The position numbers and the translations under genes are program-made. Below, in pieces: positions 25,317-34,216 of a stretch of 42,031 nt of DNA. The first letter of the stretch is position 1, and the number at the start of each line of letters is the position of its first letter. Source of the stretch: CAZDYP01 sp964509505 (GTDB lineage: Bacteria > Chloroflexota > Anaerolineae > JACRMK01); NCBI GenBank assembly GCA_964509505.1, contig CAZDYP010000018.1:1-42031 (forward strand), given 5' to 3'. The notes beneath the pieces are model-generated. The model searched no databases. It had not been told where the DNA came from and saw only the letters and a list, made by a program, of their open reading frames with translations.

Positions 25317-25814
25317 TCATTTGCGCAGCGACTTAACCCATAAGGGAATCTCTTCTTGGAAATGTTCTGCGGCGACTTCTTTTTGCAAGCGCGTCATCTC
25401 GTTCACTGCTTTGCGGTGATAGGCGCGATCGGTGAGCAGCGCGTGAATCACGTTCAAGCCCGGCTGTTGCGGCACTTGCACCATCACCGAATCGCACGCC
25501 AGCCCATTCGCTTCTTCTTCGATGGCGTCGAGCAACGTAATAGTCGCTAAGCCACGCACCGATGCGCCGGCTGCGTGCAAGTCACGCACGCAGGTAACCG
25601 AATTTTCGACGAGCATACCGGCAATGCCAATCAAGCGTCCGCCCGTCTCAGCCATCAAGTAACCAAAGAGCGTCGCTTTTTGAATCAGTTCTTGCTGCGA
25701 GAGCTGCGCGCCGCGCGCTTGTTGGATGAGCGCGAACACAGACGCTAAGTCAGCGCGTTTGGCGCGTCGAATCGTTACGCCTGAGCCTTGAGCTGCTGTT
25801 GCACTCGTGCCCAT
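25317..25814 (-). CDS. GNAT-like acetyltransferase, 165 residues
   Basis: A short GNAT-type protein. IRRAKRADLASVFALIQQAR is the usual first strand and helix, and GYLMAETGGRLIGIAGMLVEN the central strands. The motif A pyrophosphate loop (RxxGxG/A) is weak, LHAAGASVRGLATITLLDAI, so cofactor binding is uncertain. ATG 25814 lies 40 bases inside the end of coaE and has GGAGG five bases upstream, so the overlap is probably real and implies translational coupling to coaE. Substrate unknown. Confidence 0.65.
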   Translation of the reverse strand: MGTSATAAQGSGVTIRRAKRADLASVFALIQQARGAQLSQQELIQKATLFGYLMAETGGRLIGIAGMLVENSVTCVRDLHAAGASVRGLATITLLDAIEEEANGLACDSVMVQVPQQPGLNVIHALLTDRAYHRKAVNEMTRLQKEVAAEHFQEEIPLWVKSLRK

Positions 25815-26380
25815 TCAGCCTCCACTTTTTTCCGCAAGGTCTCCAGCGACCCCGCATTTTCGATGACCACCTGCGCATGTTTGATTTTTTCTGTGTGCGG
25901 CGACTGTGCGCTGATGCGTCGCTCGGCTTCGGCGCGCGACATACCGCGCGTCTCCGCCAATCGCGCGAGCTGCGTGGCTTGCGGGCTCGTCACAACCCAG
26001 ACTTCACGGCAAAATTTCGTCAGCCCTGCTTCGATGAGTTTGATGGCTTCGACCACTGTGACCGCGGCCGTCGTCGTTTGCAGGCGTTCCAACAGTTTTT
26101 CTTCGACAGCCGGATGCACGAGGCTTTCGAGCAATTGCAAGCGCTCAGGGTCGTTGAACACGATGGCGCCCAACTGCTTGCGATCCAACAAGCCATCATT
26201 CTGCACAATAGCATGACCAAACGCGTTGATCACTTTCAAATATGCCTTGCCGCCGGGCTGTATCACTTCGTGCGCGACGCGGTCTGCGTCAATGGTGTCG
26301 GCGCCCAGTTCCCGCAAAATTTGCATCACGGTAGATTTGCCCACGCCAATGTTGCCAGTGAGTCCAATCAGGTAAGTCAT
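25775..26380 (-). CDS. coaE: Dephospho-CoA kinase
   Basis: 201 residues, cytosolic. It phosphorylates the 3' hydroxyl of the ribose of dephospho-CoA, the last step of CoA synthesis. The P-loop GLTGNIGVGKST (6-17), DADRVAHEV (the substrate Asp), and LVHPAVEEKL match the family, and length is normal. A TATAAT -10 box (26389-26394 on the minus strand) lies so close to ATG 26380 that the transcript probably starts at or within one base of the start codon, that is, a leaderless message; there is no ribosome site. The 3' end overlaps the GNAT-like gene by 40 bases. Confidence 0.93.
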   Translation of the reverse strand: MTYLIGLTGNIGVGKSTVMQILRELGADTIDADRVAHEVIQPGGKAYLKVINAFGHAIVQNDGLLDRKQLGAIVFNDPERLQLLESLVHPAVEEKLLERLQTTTAAVTVVEAIKLIEAGLTKFCREVWVVTSPQATQLARLAETRGMSRAEAERRISAQSPHTEKIKHAQVVIENAGSLETLRKKVEAEWARVQQQLKAQA

Positions 26381-26388
26381 CGCGCGTG

Positions 26389-26394
26389 ATTATA
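26389..26394 (-). promoter_or_regulatory. -10 box of coaE (probable leaderless transcript)
   Basis: TATAAT on the minus strand ends eight bases before the A of the coaE start codon, placing the transcription start at or next to the ATG. A convincing -35 is not seen. Confidence 0.5.
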
Positions 26395-26420
26395 GCATAG
26401 CCAATGGCAAAGTGAGATTT

Positions 26421-27506
26421 TTATTTTGTGGATTCACCCGCCGCGCCTGCGCGCACGGCTAACGCCAGGGTCGCCATGAACCACAACACAACGAGCGCAT
26501 TGAGCAGCCCCCCCCATAGGCGCAGCGTTGGATTCAGCATGAGGTCGCCCAGAATGCGTAGGGTGAGCGTGAGATGCAACAAGACGAGCGGCACGTAGAA
26601 TGCGCGGTTGAATGGAATATGGACGCGCATCACGGCGGGGATGATAATGGGCGCGTGGCCGAAGATCATGGCAAAAACAAAGCCAAGAAAAATCGTGTGG
26701 AGCTGCGCATCGTACAATGGCCCCGCTAAATAATATCCGCCCCAACCAAGCCACAACATGCCGCCTATCAGCAGCCACACGTAGCCTGACAGCAAACATG
26801 CCGCAATGAATTGTGTAATGCCCGTTTGGCGAATCGTGCGCCGCGCGAGGTCGTAGCGCAACAGCCACGCGCTCAAGGCGATGAGCCCGACGCCGCTCAT
26901 ACGCACGCCCACATCAAATGTGAACAAGGAGATGAGCAACCCTAACACGAAGAGCGTGTTCACGACGATAAACAGCGCGCGCACGGTTGCATTGAGGAAT
27001 AGCGCCCGCGCCAGTTCCAGACGTTCACCCGCAATCGTCAGAACCAAAAAACCTGCCCACCATGGCACGACTGCGGCCATTGGCAAGCCCCATAGCCACA
27101 ATGCACTACCTAGCAGCCACAAGCCCGCGCCTATGCCCATCGTCGCATGAGCCGCATCGAAGCGAATGCGGATGATGGCGCCGAAGATGGCGACGAGCGC
27201 CACAGCGGCTAACACAATGAGCAGGCGCGCGATAAACGCGGGCAACCCAACGAGCAAAGCCAATACGCTCAACGCGGCGCAGGCGGGCGCTGTGTATGCC
27301 CATGGACGCCGCAAGGCGACTGCGCGTTCCAAACTGACGAGTGTGCCTAAGAAACCACAGACCATCAACGCGCCGTGCATCAACGTCAATTCAAAATCTG
27401 GCGCAGGTAACGCCCAACCTATCCGCACCAAGCCGAACCACAACGCGCTCAACAACGCCAATAAGCCAAGCGCCATCAACGGTAAACGCTTCAGGGGTAA
27501 TTGCAT
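26421..27506 (-). CDS. 12-TM integral membrane protein, NnrS-like
   Basis: 361 residues with twelve predicted membrane helices and hardly any soluble part. Helix 2 holds FELTLMHGALMVCGFLGTLVSLERA and helix 10 LHTIFLGFVFAMIFGHAPIIIPA; His followed by a GF motif and Pro recalls NnrS and haem-copper-oxidase subunit I folds. NnrS is a haem- and copper-containing membrane protein linked to nitric oxide stress. The assignment is by pattern only. It starts 18 bases after the histidine kinase stop without a clear ribosome site and is probably co-transcribed with it and the two 4-TM oxidase-like genes upstream. Confidence 0.6.
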   Translation of the reverse strand: MQLPLKRLPLMALGLLALLSALWFGLVRIGWALPAPDFELTLMHGALMVCGFLGTLVSLERAVALRRPWAYTAPACAALSVLALLVGLPAFIARLLIVLAAVALVAIFGAIIRIRFDAAHATMGIGAGLWLLGSALWLWGLPMAAVVPWWAGFLVLTIAGERLELARALFLNATVRALFIVVNTLFVLGLLISLFTFDVGVRMSGVGLIALSAWLLRYDLARRTIRQTGITQFIAACLLSGYVWLLIGGMLWLGWGGYYLAGPLYDAQLHTIFLGFVFAMIFGHAPIIIPAVMRVHIPFNRAFYVPLVLLHLTLTLRILGDLMLNPTLRLWGGLLNALVVLWFMATLALAVRAGAAGESTK

Positions 27507-27524
27507 ATTTTATGGGAACGCCAC

Positions 27525-30500
27525 TTACGACACCTTTTGCTGTCGCATGCTCACCATCACGAGCTCGCGCACTTCGTCCAACAACGCCTCACGACTGTAT
27601 TCGCCCTTCTGCAAAATTTTTTCGACGTACCCATGCAAACTCAAATGATCGGCGGCCGTCAGCTCTTTGGCGGTCACCACAATCACAGGCAAGGTGCGCC
27701 AAGCCGCTTGGTGGCGAAGGGTAGCGATGAATTGGAAGCCGTCCATCTCTGGCATCATCAGGTCGAGCAGAACGACATCGGGGCGCTGCAGGGCAAGCCG
27801 CTCTAGCGCGACACGTCCGTTTTCTGCCTCGATCACGTTCCAGCCTTCTTTCGTCAACAGGCGTTGCATCATCGCGCGCGTGGGGTCATCGTCTTCGACC
27901 ACTAATACCGTGCCCGTTGCGCGTTGCAGCAACTGATATTTCTCTAACAGCGCCAACAGCCGCTCGCGCTCAATGGGTTTGACCAAGTAATCGGTCGCGC
28001 CGAGCGCATAGCCCATGTTTTTGTCGTCCACGATGGTGAGCATAATGACCGGCACGTCCATCAATTGCGGGTCGCCCTTCAACATCATCAACACATCCCA
28101 ACCATCCATGCCCGGCATCAGCACGTCGAGCGTGATGACAGCGGGGCGTCGCGCTTTGGCGAGTTGCAGACCTTCGGCGCCACTCGCTGCAGTCTCGACG
28201 CGAAAACCCTCTTTCGTGAGGAAACGCGAGAGCAGGTTACGCACGCTCACGTCGTCGTCAATGACCAACACGGTGCGGTCGCTTTGCCCATCATCACTTG
28301 GACGCGCTGCGCTGTCGCTTGGCACAACGCGACGCCTGGGCAGACGGATCGTGAACGTCGTGCCTTTGCCCAGTTCGCTCTCGACGGTCACATCGCCGCC
28401 CATCATCTGGGCAAAGTGTTTCGTGATGGTCAAGCCTAAGCCCGTGCCGCCATACTTGCGCGTCGTCGAGGTATCGGCTTGCACAAAGGCTTGAAACAGC
28501 TGGCTCATTTGCTCAGGCGCTATGCCAATGCCTGTGTCGCTCACTTTGAAAAGGAGTGCCTCGGGAGCTGCTGGTTCATCCTTCATCCTTTTAACTTCCT
28601 CCTTTTGCGCCGTCAGCGTGATGAGACCATGTTCGGTGAATTTGCACGCGTTACTCAACAAGTTGAATAGAGATTGACGCACCTTCGTTTGGTCAGCATA
28701 CAGCTCGCCAATGGCTTCATCGCAATGCACCTGCAATGTGTTCGCGTTCTTTTCGACAAGCGGTTGAATCGTCGTCACCACCTCACGCACGAGTGCTACT
28801 ACATCAAAGGTCTCCCAGTGGAGCGTCATCTTGCCTGCTTCAATCTTGGAGAGGTCGAGGATGTCGTTGATGAGCGACAGCAGATGCTTGCCGGCTGCGT
28901 AGATTTTTTGCAGGTCTGCGGCGAAACCACTATCGCCGAGGTCGAGCGCTTCTTCTTGCAGCATCTCGCTGTAACCGATGATAGCGTTGAGTGGTGTGCG
29001 CAGCTCATGGCTCATGTTGGCAAGAAATTCGGACTTGGCGCGTGTCGCAGCTTCGGCGAGGGCGCGCGCCTCTTGCGCTTCGGTCGTCGCGCGCGAGAGT
29101 TCGGCGGTGCGTTGGGCAACGCGCTGTTCGAGTGTGCGACTGTATCCTTCGATTTCTTGATACAAGCGCGCGTTTTCGATAGCGACGGCGATTTGATTGC
29201 TGACCGTGTAGAGCAGCTCCTTGTCCGTCTCGACAAGTGGGCGCTGGCTCACGCCATTGTCCACCAGCAACACGCCAACCGCGCGTCCTTTGTGGATGAG
29301 CGGCGCGCCTAAAAAGGCTTTCGCGCCCAATGCGCGCGCGATGCCCTGCGTCGTTTGTCCGCCCATTTGCGAGACATCTTGCACCAACAACGGTTCGGGC
29401 GCGCGTAAGACATGCACCAGCAAGGAGTTGGTATCTGTGGTGGACACTGACAACTGCCCAACCATCACCGCCATTTCAGGGGTGCCGCCCATCAACCGCG
29501 CGCCCATTAAGAGCTGCTGTGATTCGTCCACCAACATCACCAGCGCACGATCAAATTTCAAATGAGCGGTAATGGCTTTGAGGCTCGCATCGAGCAGCAT
29601 GTCGAGGTCAAGCGTTGCGCTGATGGCTTTGCCGATTTCGTGCAACGCCGTCAGCTCGTCAATTTTGCGTTCAAGGTTCAGATTGGCGAGCTGCAGCTCG
29701 CCGTACGCCGCCTGAATGCGGTCATGTTGCGTTTCGGCATTCACCCGTTGCTCTTGCAACAACGTCTCTTGTCGCTCGCGCTCGTACGCGATGCGTTTTA
29801 AGCGCGACGCAAACCAACCGCCCAGTGCGGGCAACAACGCGATTAACGCGACCCACTCGTAGAATGGGAAGCGCGCTAATACGTAAGCCACCAACGCAAC
29901 GGAAGTGATCAATCCCGCATACAAGCGTATCGAGCGGCGCGGCTTGGGATTCTCCCATGTAAATTCCCATTCGCAATACTCTGCGCCATCGGCTTGGCAC
30001 TGAGTCTGATTGATTTTGGCAGGCGGCACTTCGGGATAAACACGATTGGTCGCATAACCATAAGCGCCGCGATAGGCTTGACAAGCGGTGCTGAGATAGA
30101 GTTGGTGCAGATGCGGCGGCAGTTGCGGCAATTGGCTCGCGCCATACCAACGAATGACAGCGGAGGTGCGCGTGGTCGTCACCACGCGCACGTCAGTGTC
30201 GGCGAACCAAGCCGTGAGACGCGGAATGAGTTTGTAAATCTGTTCAAGTGTGAGCGGACGGACGATGTACAACATCGCCTCGGGGTAACTGTACGCGCCG
30301 CGCTCGAAGAAGAAATTGGGATCGCCCGTGATGAGCTGCGCGTAGCAATTGGCAAAGACCTCGAACTCGCGCGAGTAGTTGTTGCCTTCGTTGAGCAGGT
30401 AGTCGCGTGTGACGTGATAGCGCTCGTCTGCGATGGCCGCATTAAGCATGGCGACGAGACGCTCTAGCGCGGTATCCTTCGCTTGCGCGATGCGTGCTGC

Positions 30501-30698
30501 GCGTTCGGCCTCAGTCAGTGAGACGGGCAGTTGCGCGGCGGTCTGTCGCGCGACGATGCGCCATAGCTCTTCGACGACGCTGCGAATCAGCTTGCCGTTG
30601 ATGTGTTTGATCGGCTGTCCGTGGTCGTCTATGCCAAACGGCCGGGTCGTCATGCGCCGCAAATTTTCGGGGATTTCGCTAGGAGGAGTTTCGTTCAT
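27525..30698 (-). CDS. Hybrid sensor histidine kinase with V4R-like sensor, GAF and two receiver domains
   Basis: About 1057 residues. The N-terminal globular sensor (about 1-245) ends in TQCQADGAEYCEWEFTW, the Cys pattern of V4R/DUF2378-type ligand domains. Two membrane helices (about 255-290), a coiled coil and a GAF domain (about 345-500) follow. HisKA carries FLANMSHELRTPLNAII (His564); the HATPase has NLLSNACKF, DTGIGI and GGTGLGLTI. Two receivers follow, with Asp858 (LDVLMPGMDG) and Asp979 (LDLMMPEMDG). A phosphorelay to a separate Hpt or response regulator is implied. GAGG lies five bases before ATG 30698. A heptamer repeat (28575-28602) codes for a loop in the HATPase domain (EVKRMKDEP). 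The gene lies between oxidase-like and NnrS-like genes, suggesting redox or NO sensing (inference). Confidence 0.92.
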   Translation of the reverse strand: MNETPPSEIPENLRRMTTRPFGIDDHGQPIKHINGKLIRSVVEELWRIVARQTAAQLPVSLTEAERAARIAQAKDTALERLVAMLNAAIADERYHVTRDYLLNEGNNYSREFEVFANCYAQLITGDPNFFFERGAYSYPEAMLYIVRPLTLEQIYKLIPRLTAWFADTDVRVVTTTRTSAVIRWYGASQLPQLPPHLHQLYLSTACQAYRGAYGYATNRVYPEVPPAKINQTQCQADGAEYCEWEFTWENPKPRRSIRLYAGLITSVALVAYVLARFPFYEWVALIALLPALGGWFASRLKRIAYERERQETLLQEQRVNAETQHDRIQAAYGELQLANLNLERKIDELTALHEIGKAISATLDLDMLLDASLKAITAHLKFDRALVMLVDESQQLLMGARLMGGTPEMAVMVGQLSVSTTDTNSLLVHVLRAPEPLLVQDVSQMGGQTTQGIARALGAKAFLGAPLIHKGRAVGVLLVDNGVSQRPLVETDKELLYTVSNQIAVAIENARLYQEIEGYSRTLEQRVAQRTAELSRATTEAQEARALAEAATRAKSEFLANMSHELRTPLNAIIGYSEMLQEEALDLGDSGFAADLQKIYAAGKHLLSLINDILDLSKIEAGKMTLHWETFDVVALVREVVTTIQPLVEKNANTLQVHCDEAIGELYADQTKVRQSLFNLLSNACKFTEHGLITLTAQKEEVKRMKDEPAAPEALLFKVSDTGIGIAPEQMSQLFQAFVQADTSTTRKYGGTGLGLTITKHFAQMMGGDVTVESELGKGTTFTIRLPRRRVVPSDSAARPSDDGQSDRTVLVIDDDVSVRNLLSRFLTKEGFRVETAASGAEGLQLAKARRPAVITLDVLMPGMDGWDVLMMLKGDPQLMDVPVIMLTIVDDKNMGYALGATDYLVKPIERERLLALLEKYQLLQRATGTVLVVEDDDPTRAMMQRLLTKEGWNVIEAENGRVALERLALQRPDVVLLDLMMPEMDGFQFIATLRHQAAWRTLPVIVVTAKELTAADHLSLHGYVEKILQKGEYSREALLDEVRELVMVSMRQQKVS
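28575..28602 (-). repeat. Four heptamers inside the histidine kinase gene
   Basis: TTCATCC twice, then TTTTAAC and TTCCTCC, in phase. Read on the minus strand they encode EEVKRMKDE, a charged loop between two strands of the ATPase domain where homologues normally have a short turn. Confidence 0.55.
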
Positions 30699-30768
30699 GC
30701 GCGCCTCAATTTGCGCGGTGATTATGCCATAAAAACGCGCAATTGTCTGCATACGCTGCGCATGACAG

Positions 30769-31185
30769 TCACATATTCGGTCGGCTCATCGGCTTGATGC
30801 GGGGCCAGGCGTGCAGCGCAAACGACAGCACCGCGCCCGCTTCCAGCACGCGCCCACTGAAAGAGAACCAGCTGGGCAGATCAAACCACGACGGCGCTAT
30901 CACCAACCATACGCCTGCGTTGAGCAAGGCGAATGCAATCCACGCCGCTCGCTCGTTGCCGCGCGATGTGCCGCCGCCCAATCTCGGAAATATCCAAAAC
31001 ATGACGCCCATTGCCAACTGCACCGTCCAACCGAACAACAAGCACTCGATGTGCGCGGGCAGCAAGCGCCACATCAGGGGATGCAACGAGATGCCTTTGT
31101 GGAACAATAACAATGCGCCCAACGTAAAGCCGAGCGCGAGATACAACAACGCGGCGCGAATGAACAGACGACTTAGCAGTGGCAT
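30769..31185 (-). CDS. 4-TM haem-copper-oxidase-subunit-I-like protein (copy B)
   Basis: 138 residues with four membrane helices. The second helix carries LLPAHIECLLFGWTVQLAMGVMFW, with a His in the position that in subunit I of cbb3/NorB-type oxidases binds haem; FPRLGGGTSRGNER follows in the loop. The whole resembles four helices of that fold rather than a complete oxidase (12 helices), and no copper ligands can be assigned. It is a paralogue of the adjacent gene (31243-31662). It lies 70 bases upstream of the histidine kinase and is probably in the same operon. Confidence 0.65.
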   Translation of the reverse strand: MPLLSRLFIRAALLYLALGFTLGALLLFHKGISLHPLMWRLLPAHIECLLFGWTVQLAMGVMFWIFPRLGGGTSRGNERAAWIAFALLNAGVWLVIAPSWFDLPSWFSFSGRVLEAGAVLSFALHAWPRIKPMSRPNM

Positions 31186-31202
31186 CCCATTTGCCTTTTA
31201 CT

Positions 31203-31241
31203 CTCAGTCTGGCGAAGGCTTCAAGCCTTCGCCAGGCTGAG
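31203..31241. repeat. Palindrome CTCAG-TCTGGCGAAGGCTT type
   Basis: A 19-bp stem with one G-T mismatch and a single-base loop stands between the two 4-TM genes. It is a compact dispersed-type palindrome; it could terminate or stabilise the mRNA. Confidence 0.85.
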
Positions 31242-31242
31242 T

Positions 31243-31662
31243 TCATTTCCCTTTCACTCGTCCCCACGTGTTGACGACGAAGCCCATGCCCGCCAGCCAT
31301 TGCAACACCGCCGAGAGCGCGAGCAGCCAACCCCACAGCGGTTGTGGTTCAAGCGAGTTCAAGGGTTCACTGATGACGCGCAACACCAAGCCACTGTTCA
31401 ACAACCAATACGTTGCCCACGCGACACGCTCGCTGCCGCGTGGTTGTGCTTTCGAGAGTGTAGGGAACAGCCAAAAGCCAACGCCGAAAATGAGCTGCGC
31501 GACCCAACCGACCATGAACAAGTGGAAATAGACGGGCGACAAGGCGGCAAGCAACGGCGGCAACGCAATGAATGGTTGCGACATCAGCAAGACACCGACG
31601 AGCAACGCCGTGACGAGATAGACCAGCGCCGATTTGATGAACCAACGGGTGAGGGGAGGCAT
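31243..31662 (-). CDS. 4-TM haem-copper-oxidase-subunit-I-like protein (copy A)
   Basis: 139 residues, four membrane helices, with LSPVYFHLFMVGWVAQLIFGVGFWLFP in helix 2 (His again at the presumed haem position) and KAQPRGSERVAWATYWLLNSGLV after it. Order of helices, length and the RG(S/N)ER loop match the neighbour, so the two arose by duplication. It is the first gene of the minus-strand series and starts at ATG 31662, with no clear ribosome site. Function unknown; a role with haem or electron transfer is inferred from the fold alone. Confidence 0.65.
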   Translation of the reverse strand: MPPLTRWFIKSALVYLVTALLVGVLLMSQPFIALPPLLAALSPVYFHLFMVGWVAQLIFGVGFWLFPTLSKAQPRGSERVAWATYWLLNSGLVLRVISEPLNSLEPQPLWGWLLALSAVLQWLAGMGFVVNTWGRVKGK

Positions 31663-31703
31663 AACAATTTTGATGAGGTGTAGATACTGAGTAACTAATT
31701 TTT

Positions 31704-31766
31704 ACCGCAGAGATGCAAAGACGCAGAGAAAATTTTGAAAACTCTGCGACTCCGCGACTCTGTGGT
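31704..31766. repeat. ACCGCAGAG-type dispersed hairpin
   Basis: ACCGCAGAGATGCAAAGACG at 31704-31723 pairs imperfectly with the right arm CTCTGCGACTCCGCGACTC ending TGTGGT at 31766 (18-19 of 25 positions). Sequences of this kind, built of CAGAG units with inverted halves, occur as repeats in many bacterial genomes (recalled). It lies between two divergent genes. Confidence 0.7.
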
Positions 31767-31812
31767 TCATCAGGTCATTGTGCGAGGCAACGTGAGTTAA
31801 TCAGGAGAGGGC

Positions 31813-31839
31813 TTGACGATGTGTGCGTCACATTATACT
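31813..31839 (+). promoter_or_regulatory. Possible promoter of the cytosolic glycosidase-like gene
   Basis: TTGACG (31813-31818) and TATACT (31834-31839) are 15 bases apart, slightly short. The gene starts 88 bases downstream. Confidence 0.35.
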
Positions 31840-31926
31840 ATCTACTCACTTGAATCCATACAAACATATCTCACAGATTTCGGCACTGTTTCGTGATCGT
31901 CTGTGAGACCTATGTGAAAGGACAAC

Positions 31927-32952
31927 ATGCAACGACACACGCACGTCACCATTAACGGCGAACAATTTTTCATCAACGGCGAGCCGACCTACACAGGTCG
32001 CTATTGGCAAGGACTGCGCATCGAAGGCTTGTTGCTCAACTCGCGCATGGTGCAAGGTATCTTCGACGACCTGAATCCAGAGACGCGCGCACAGTGGGCA
32101 TATCCTGATACGGGCGTCTGGGATGCGGAACGCAACACCGACGAGTTCATCGCGGCAATGCCAACGTGGCGACAACACGGCTTGCTTGCGTTCACCATCA
32201 ACTTGCAAGGCGGCAGCCCGCAAGGCTATTCGCAAGCACAGCCGTGGTACAACTCCGCCATCGCCGCCGATGGCTCATTGCATCCCGACTACATGCGACG
32301 CCTAGAGCGCATCCTCGACCGCGCCGACGAGCTCGGCATGGTTGCCATTGTCGGAATTTTTTACTTCGGGCAAGAGCAGCGTTTGCGCGACGAAACGGCT
32401 ATCGTGCAAGCGGTGGACAACACGGTAGATTGGCTCTTCGAGCGCGACTACTACAACGTCCTCATCGAAATCAACAACGAAAGCAACATCCGCTATCAAC
32501 AGCCTATCCTCAAACCAGAGCGCATCCACGAGCTCATCGCGCGTGTGAAAGAACAGACACGCGATGGGCGACGTTTCCTCGTCAGCACGAGCTATGGTGG
32601 TGGCACTATACCCCAACCCAACGTCATTGGCGCGGCGGATTTTGCATTGTTGCATGGCAACCGCGTTGAAGAGCCACAGCGCATTGCGGCAATGGTGCGC
32701 GAGACGCGACTGGTCGCGGGTTATCGTCCCATGCCGATTCTATTCAACGAGGACGACCACTTCGACTTTGACAAACCTAACAACAATATGGTTGCCGCGA
32801 TTCGAGCGTATGCGTCATGGGGCTACTTCGACTATCGCATGGCGGGCGAAGATTTTGCGGAAGGGTATCAGTGCGTGCCTGTGGATTGGGGCATCCATTC
32901 GGCGCGCAAGCGGGGATTCTTTGCGAAGGTGCGGGAGGTCACAGGCTCCTGA
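31927..32952 (+). CDS. TIM-barrel glycoside-hydrolase-like protein, clan A type
   Basis: 341 residues, no signal peptide, so probably cytosolic. The opening TINGEQFFINGEPTYTG is the N-terminal strand pair common in clan-A glycosidases. Candidate acid/base Glu185 lies in LIEINNESN and candidate nucleophile Glu275 in PILFNEDDHFDFD, about the usual spacing for strands 4 and 7. Family assignment is not possible by eye; the second motif is unlike GH5 or GH39. AAAGGAC five bases before ATG 31927 supports the start. The enzyme may act on imported oligosaccharides. It stands alone on the plus strand between minus-strand blocks. Confidence 0.7.
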   Translation: MQRHTHVTINGEQFFINGEPTYTGRYWQGLRIEGLLLNSRMVQGIFDDLNPETRAQWAYPDTGVWDAERNTDEFIAAMPTWRQHGLLAFTINLQGGSPQGYSQAQPWYNSAIAADGSLHPDYMRRLERILDRADELGMVAIVGIFYFGQEQRLRDETAIVQAVDNTVDWLFERDYYNVLIEINNESNIRYQQPILKPERIHELIARVKEQTRDGRRFLVSTSYGGGTIPQPNVIGAADFALLHGNRVEEPQRIAAMVRETRLVAGYRPMPILFNEDDHFDFDKPNNNMVAAIRAYASWGYFDYRMAGEDFAEGYQCVPVDWGIHSARKRGFFAKVREVTGS

Positions 32953-33022
32953 TTGGAAGCTCATGGGAGAGATTGTATAGGATAAAAGTCGAGTTTCTAC
33001 AGATAAGCAAATACTCACTCAA

Positions 33023-34204
33023 CTAGCGATACCCTAATACCGACACCGAATTATCAAGGTTGTTGGTGACATAGACCCAACCGTTGGTAGGATTGACAGC
33101 AATGCCATATGGATATACACCAACTTTGATGTTAGTGATAACTTCAGTGCCACTGATGACAGAAACTGTGTCACTACCATAATTGGCAATATAAACATAG
33201 CCCGTCAGTGGATCAATGTCCATGTGAGCTGGACCGCCACCAACCTTGAGCTCCACAAGTTTGTTGTTATTGTGCCACACATCTACCCGCCCTACTTGAG
33301 TAGAACCCCATGGAATATAGAGGTCACCTGTTTTTGGATGCACACGCATCGCCAGCACCCCCTTGCCATTTGGTCCGCCCGTCTCAAAGTTATCTAGGTA
33401 TTTATCTGCCTTGAAGCGTCGGACGCCACCAAACGCATCCAACACATAGACTTCTCCCGTCGTAACATTGGTATCTATCGCACGCACAGGAGCTTGTGGA
33501 ATCAATTTGGTTTTGATGTGGCGTGTGATTTCTTGCATACCTTGAATCACAATCACTTCACTGCTAGCCCCGCCTGCATACACATAACCCGAGGTTGGGT
33601 CAGCTGCTACATGAGTGAGCAAAACGCGCCCCACGTTGATGTTACCAATGACCTTAGGACCATCCAGCACAAGAATGTTGCCTTCGACGGGGTCGCTGGC
33701 TGATCTATATTGTTTATATCCACTGACAACGTAAGCCCAATGACTCTTAGGCTCAACCACTACACTTGATGGGCCCCGCCCGACTGTCTGAATCGTTGTC
33801 ACAACCTCAGTGTTTTGAATGATCACTAAACTGCTTGCATGACTGTTGAGAGCATAAACCCAACCACGGGCTTNNNNNNNNNNGTCTGCGGCGATTTCCA
33901 CAGTGGATTGGCTTGGGCTACGTTCTGCACCTGTTGGCAAAGCTGTAAGCCAATCAATACCCTTGATGATACTGATATAACCAAAACTGTCATCATTGCC
34001 AACATAAACATACCCTGTCCGTGGATTCACCATAATATCAGAAACCACATGGCGCACTCGGATGGTCGTCAACAACTCAGGGACGCGTGGTTTGGCAGGT
34101 GTAGGTGTGGGTAGAGGTGTGGGCGATGTGCCCATACAACCTGTAAGCCATGCAATTAAGCATAACAGCCTGATTGTGACTTGACGAGATGGCCAAGCAG
34201 GCAT
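33023..34204 (-). CDS. YncE-like beta-propeller lipoprotein (contains a 10-N gap)
   Basis: About 393 residues with a gap of unresolved length. The lipobox LTGC (near residue 24) and a Thr/Pro linker are followed by repeated blades of about 42 residues with the pattern DPxTGYVYVANxxxDxVSVI, the YncE/PQQ-type 7-bladed propeller. The function of these surface propellers is unknown; they may bind metals or polymers. ATG 34204 follows AAGGAGG with normal spacing. The frame is continuous if the true gap length is 1 (mod 3), for instance 1 or 4 bases. The gene starts 12 bases after the stop of the secreted glycosidase-like gene and shares its AT-rich composition, so they are probably one operon. Confidence 0.8.
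   Translation of the reverse strand: MPAWPSRQVTIRLLCLIAWLTGCMGTSPTPLPTPTPAKPRVPELLTTIRVRHVVSDIMVNPRTGYVYVGNDDSFGYISIIKGIDWLTALPTGAERSPSQSTVEIAADXXXXARGWVYALNSHASSLVIIQNTEVVTTIQTVGRGPSSVVVEPKSHWAYVVSGYKQYRSASDPVEGNILVLDGPKVIGNINVGRVLLTHVAADPTSGYVYAGGASSEVIVIQGMQEITRHIKTKLIPQAPVRAIDTNVTTGEVYVLDAFGGVRRFKADKYLDNFETGGPNGKGVLAMRVHPKTGDLYIPWGSTQVGRVDVWHNNNKLVELKVGGGPAHMDIDPLTGYVYIANYGSDTVSVISGTEVITNIKVGVYPYGIAVNPTNGWVYVTNNLDNSVSVLGYR
33874..33883. other. Assembly gap (10 N)
   Basis: Ten N within a repeat blade of the propeller gene. The frame is open on both sides and agrees, so the gap size is probably nominal. Confidence 0.95.
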
Positions 34205-34216
34205 CACAGTCCCTCC

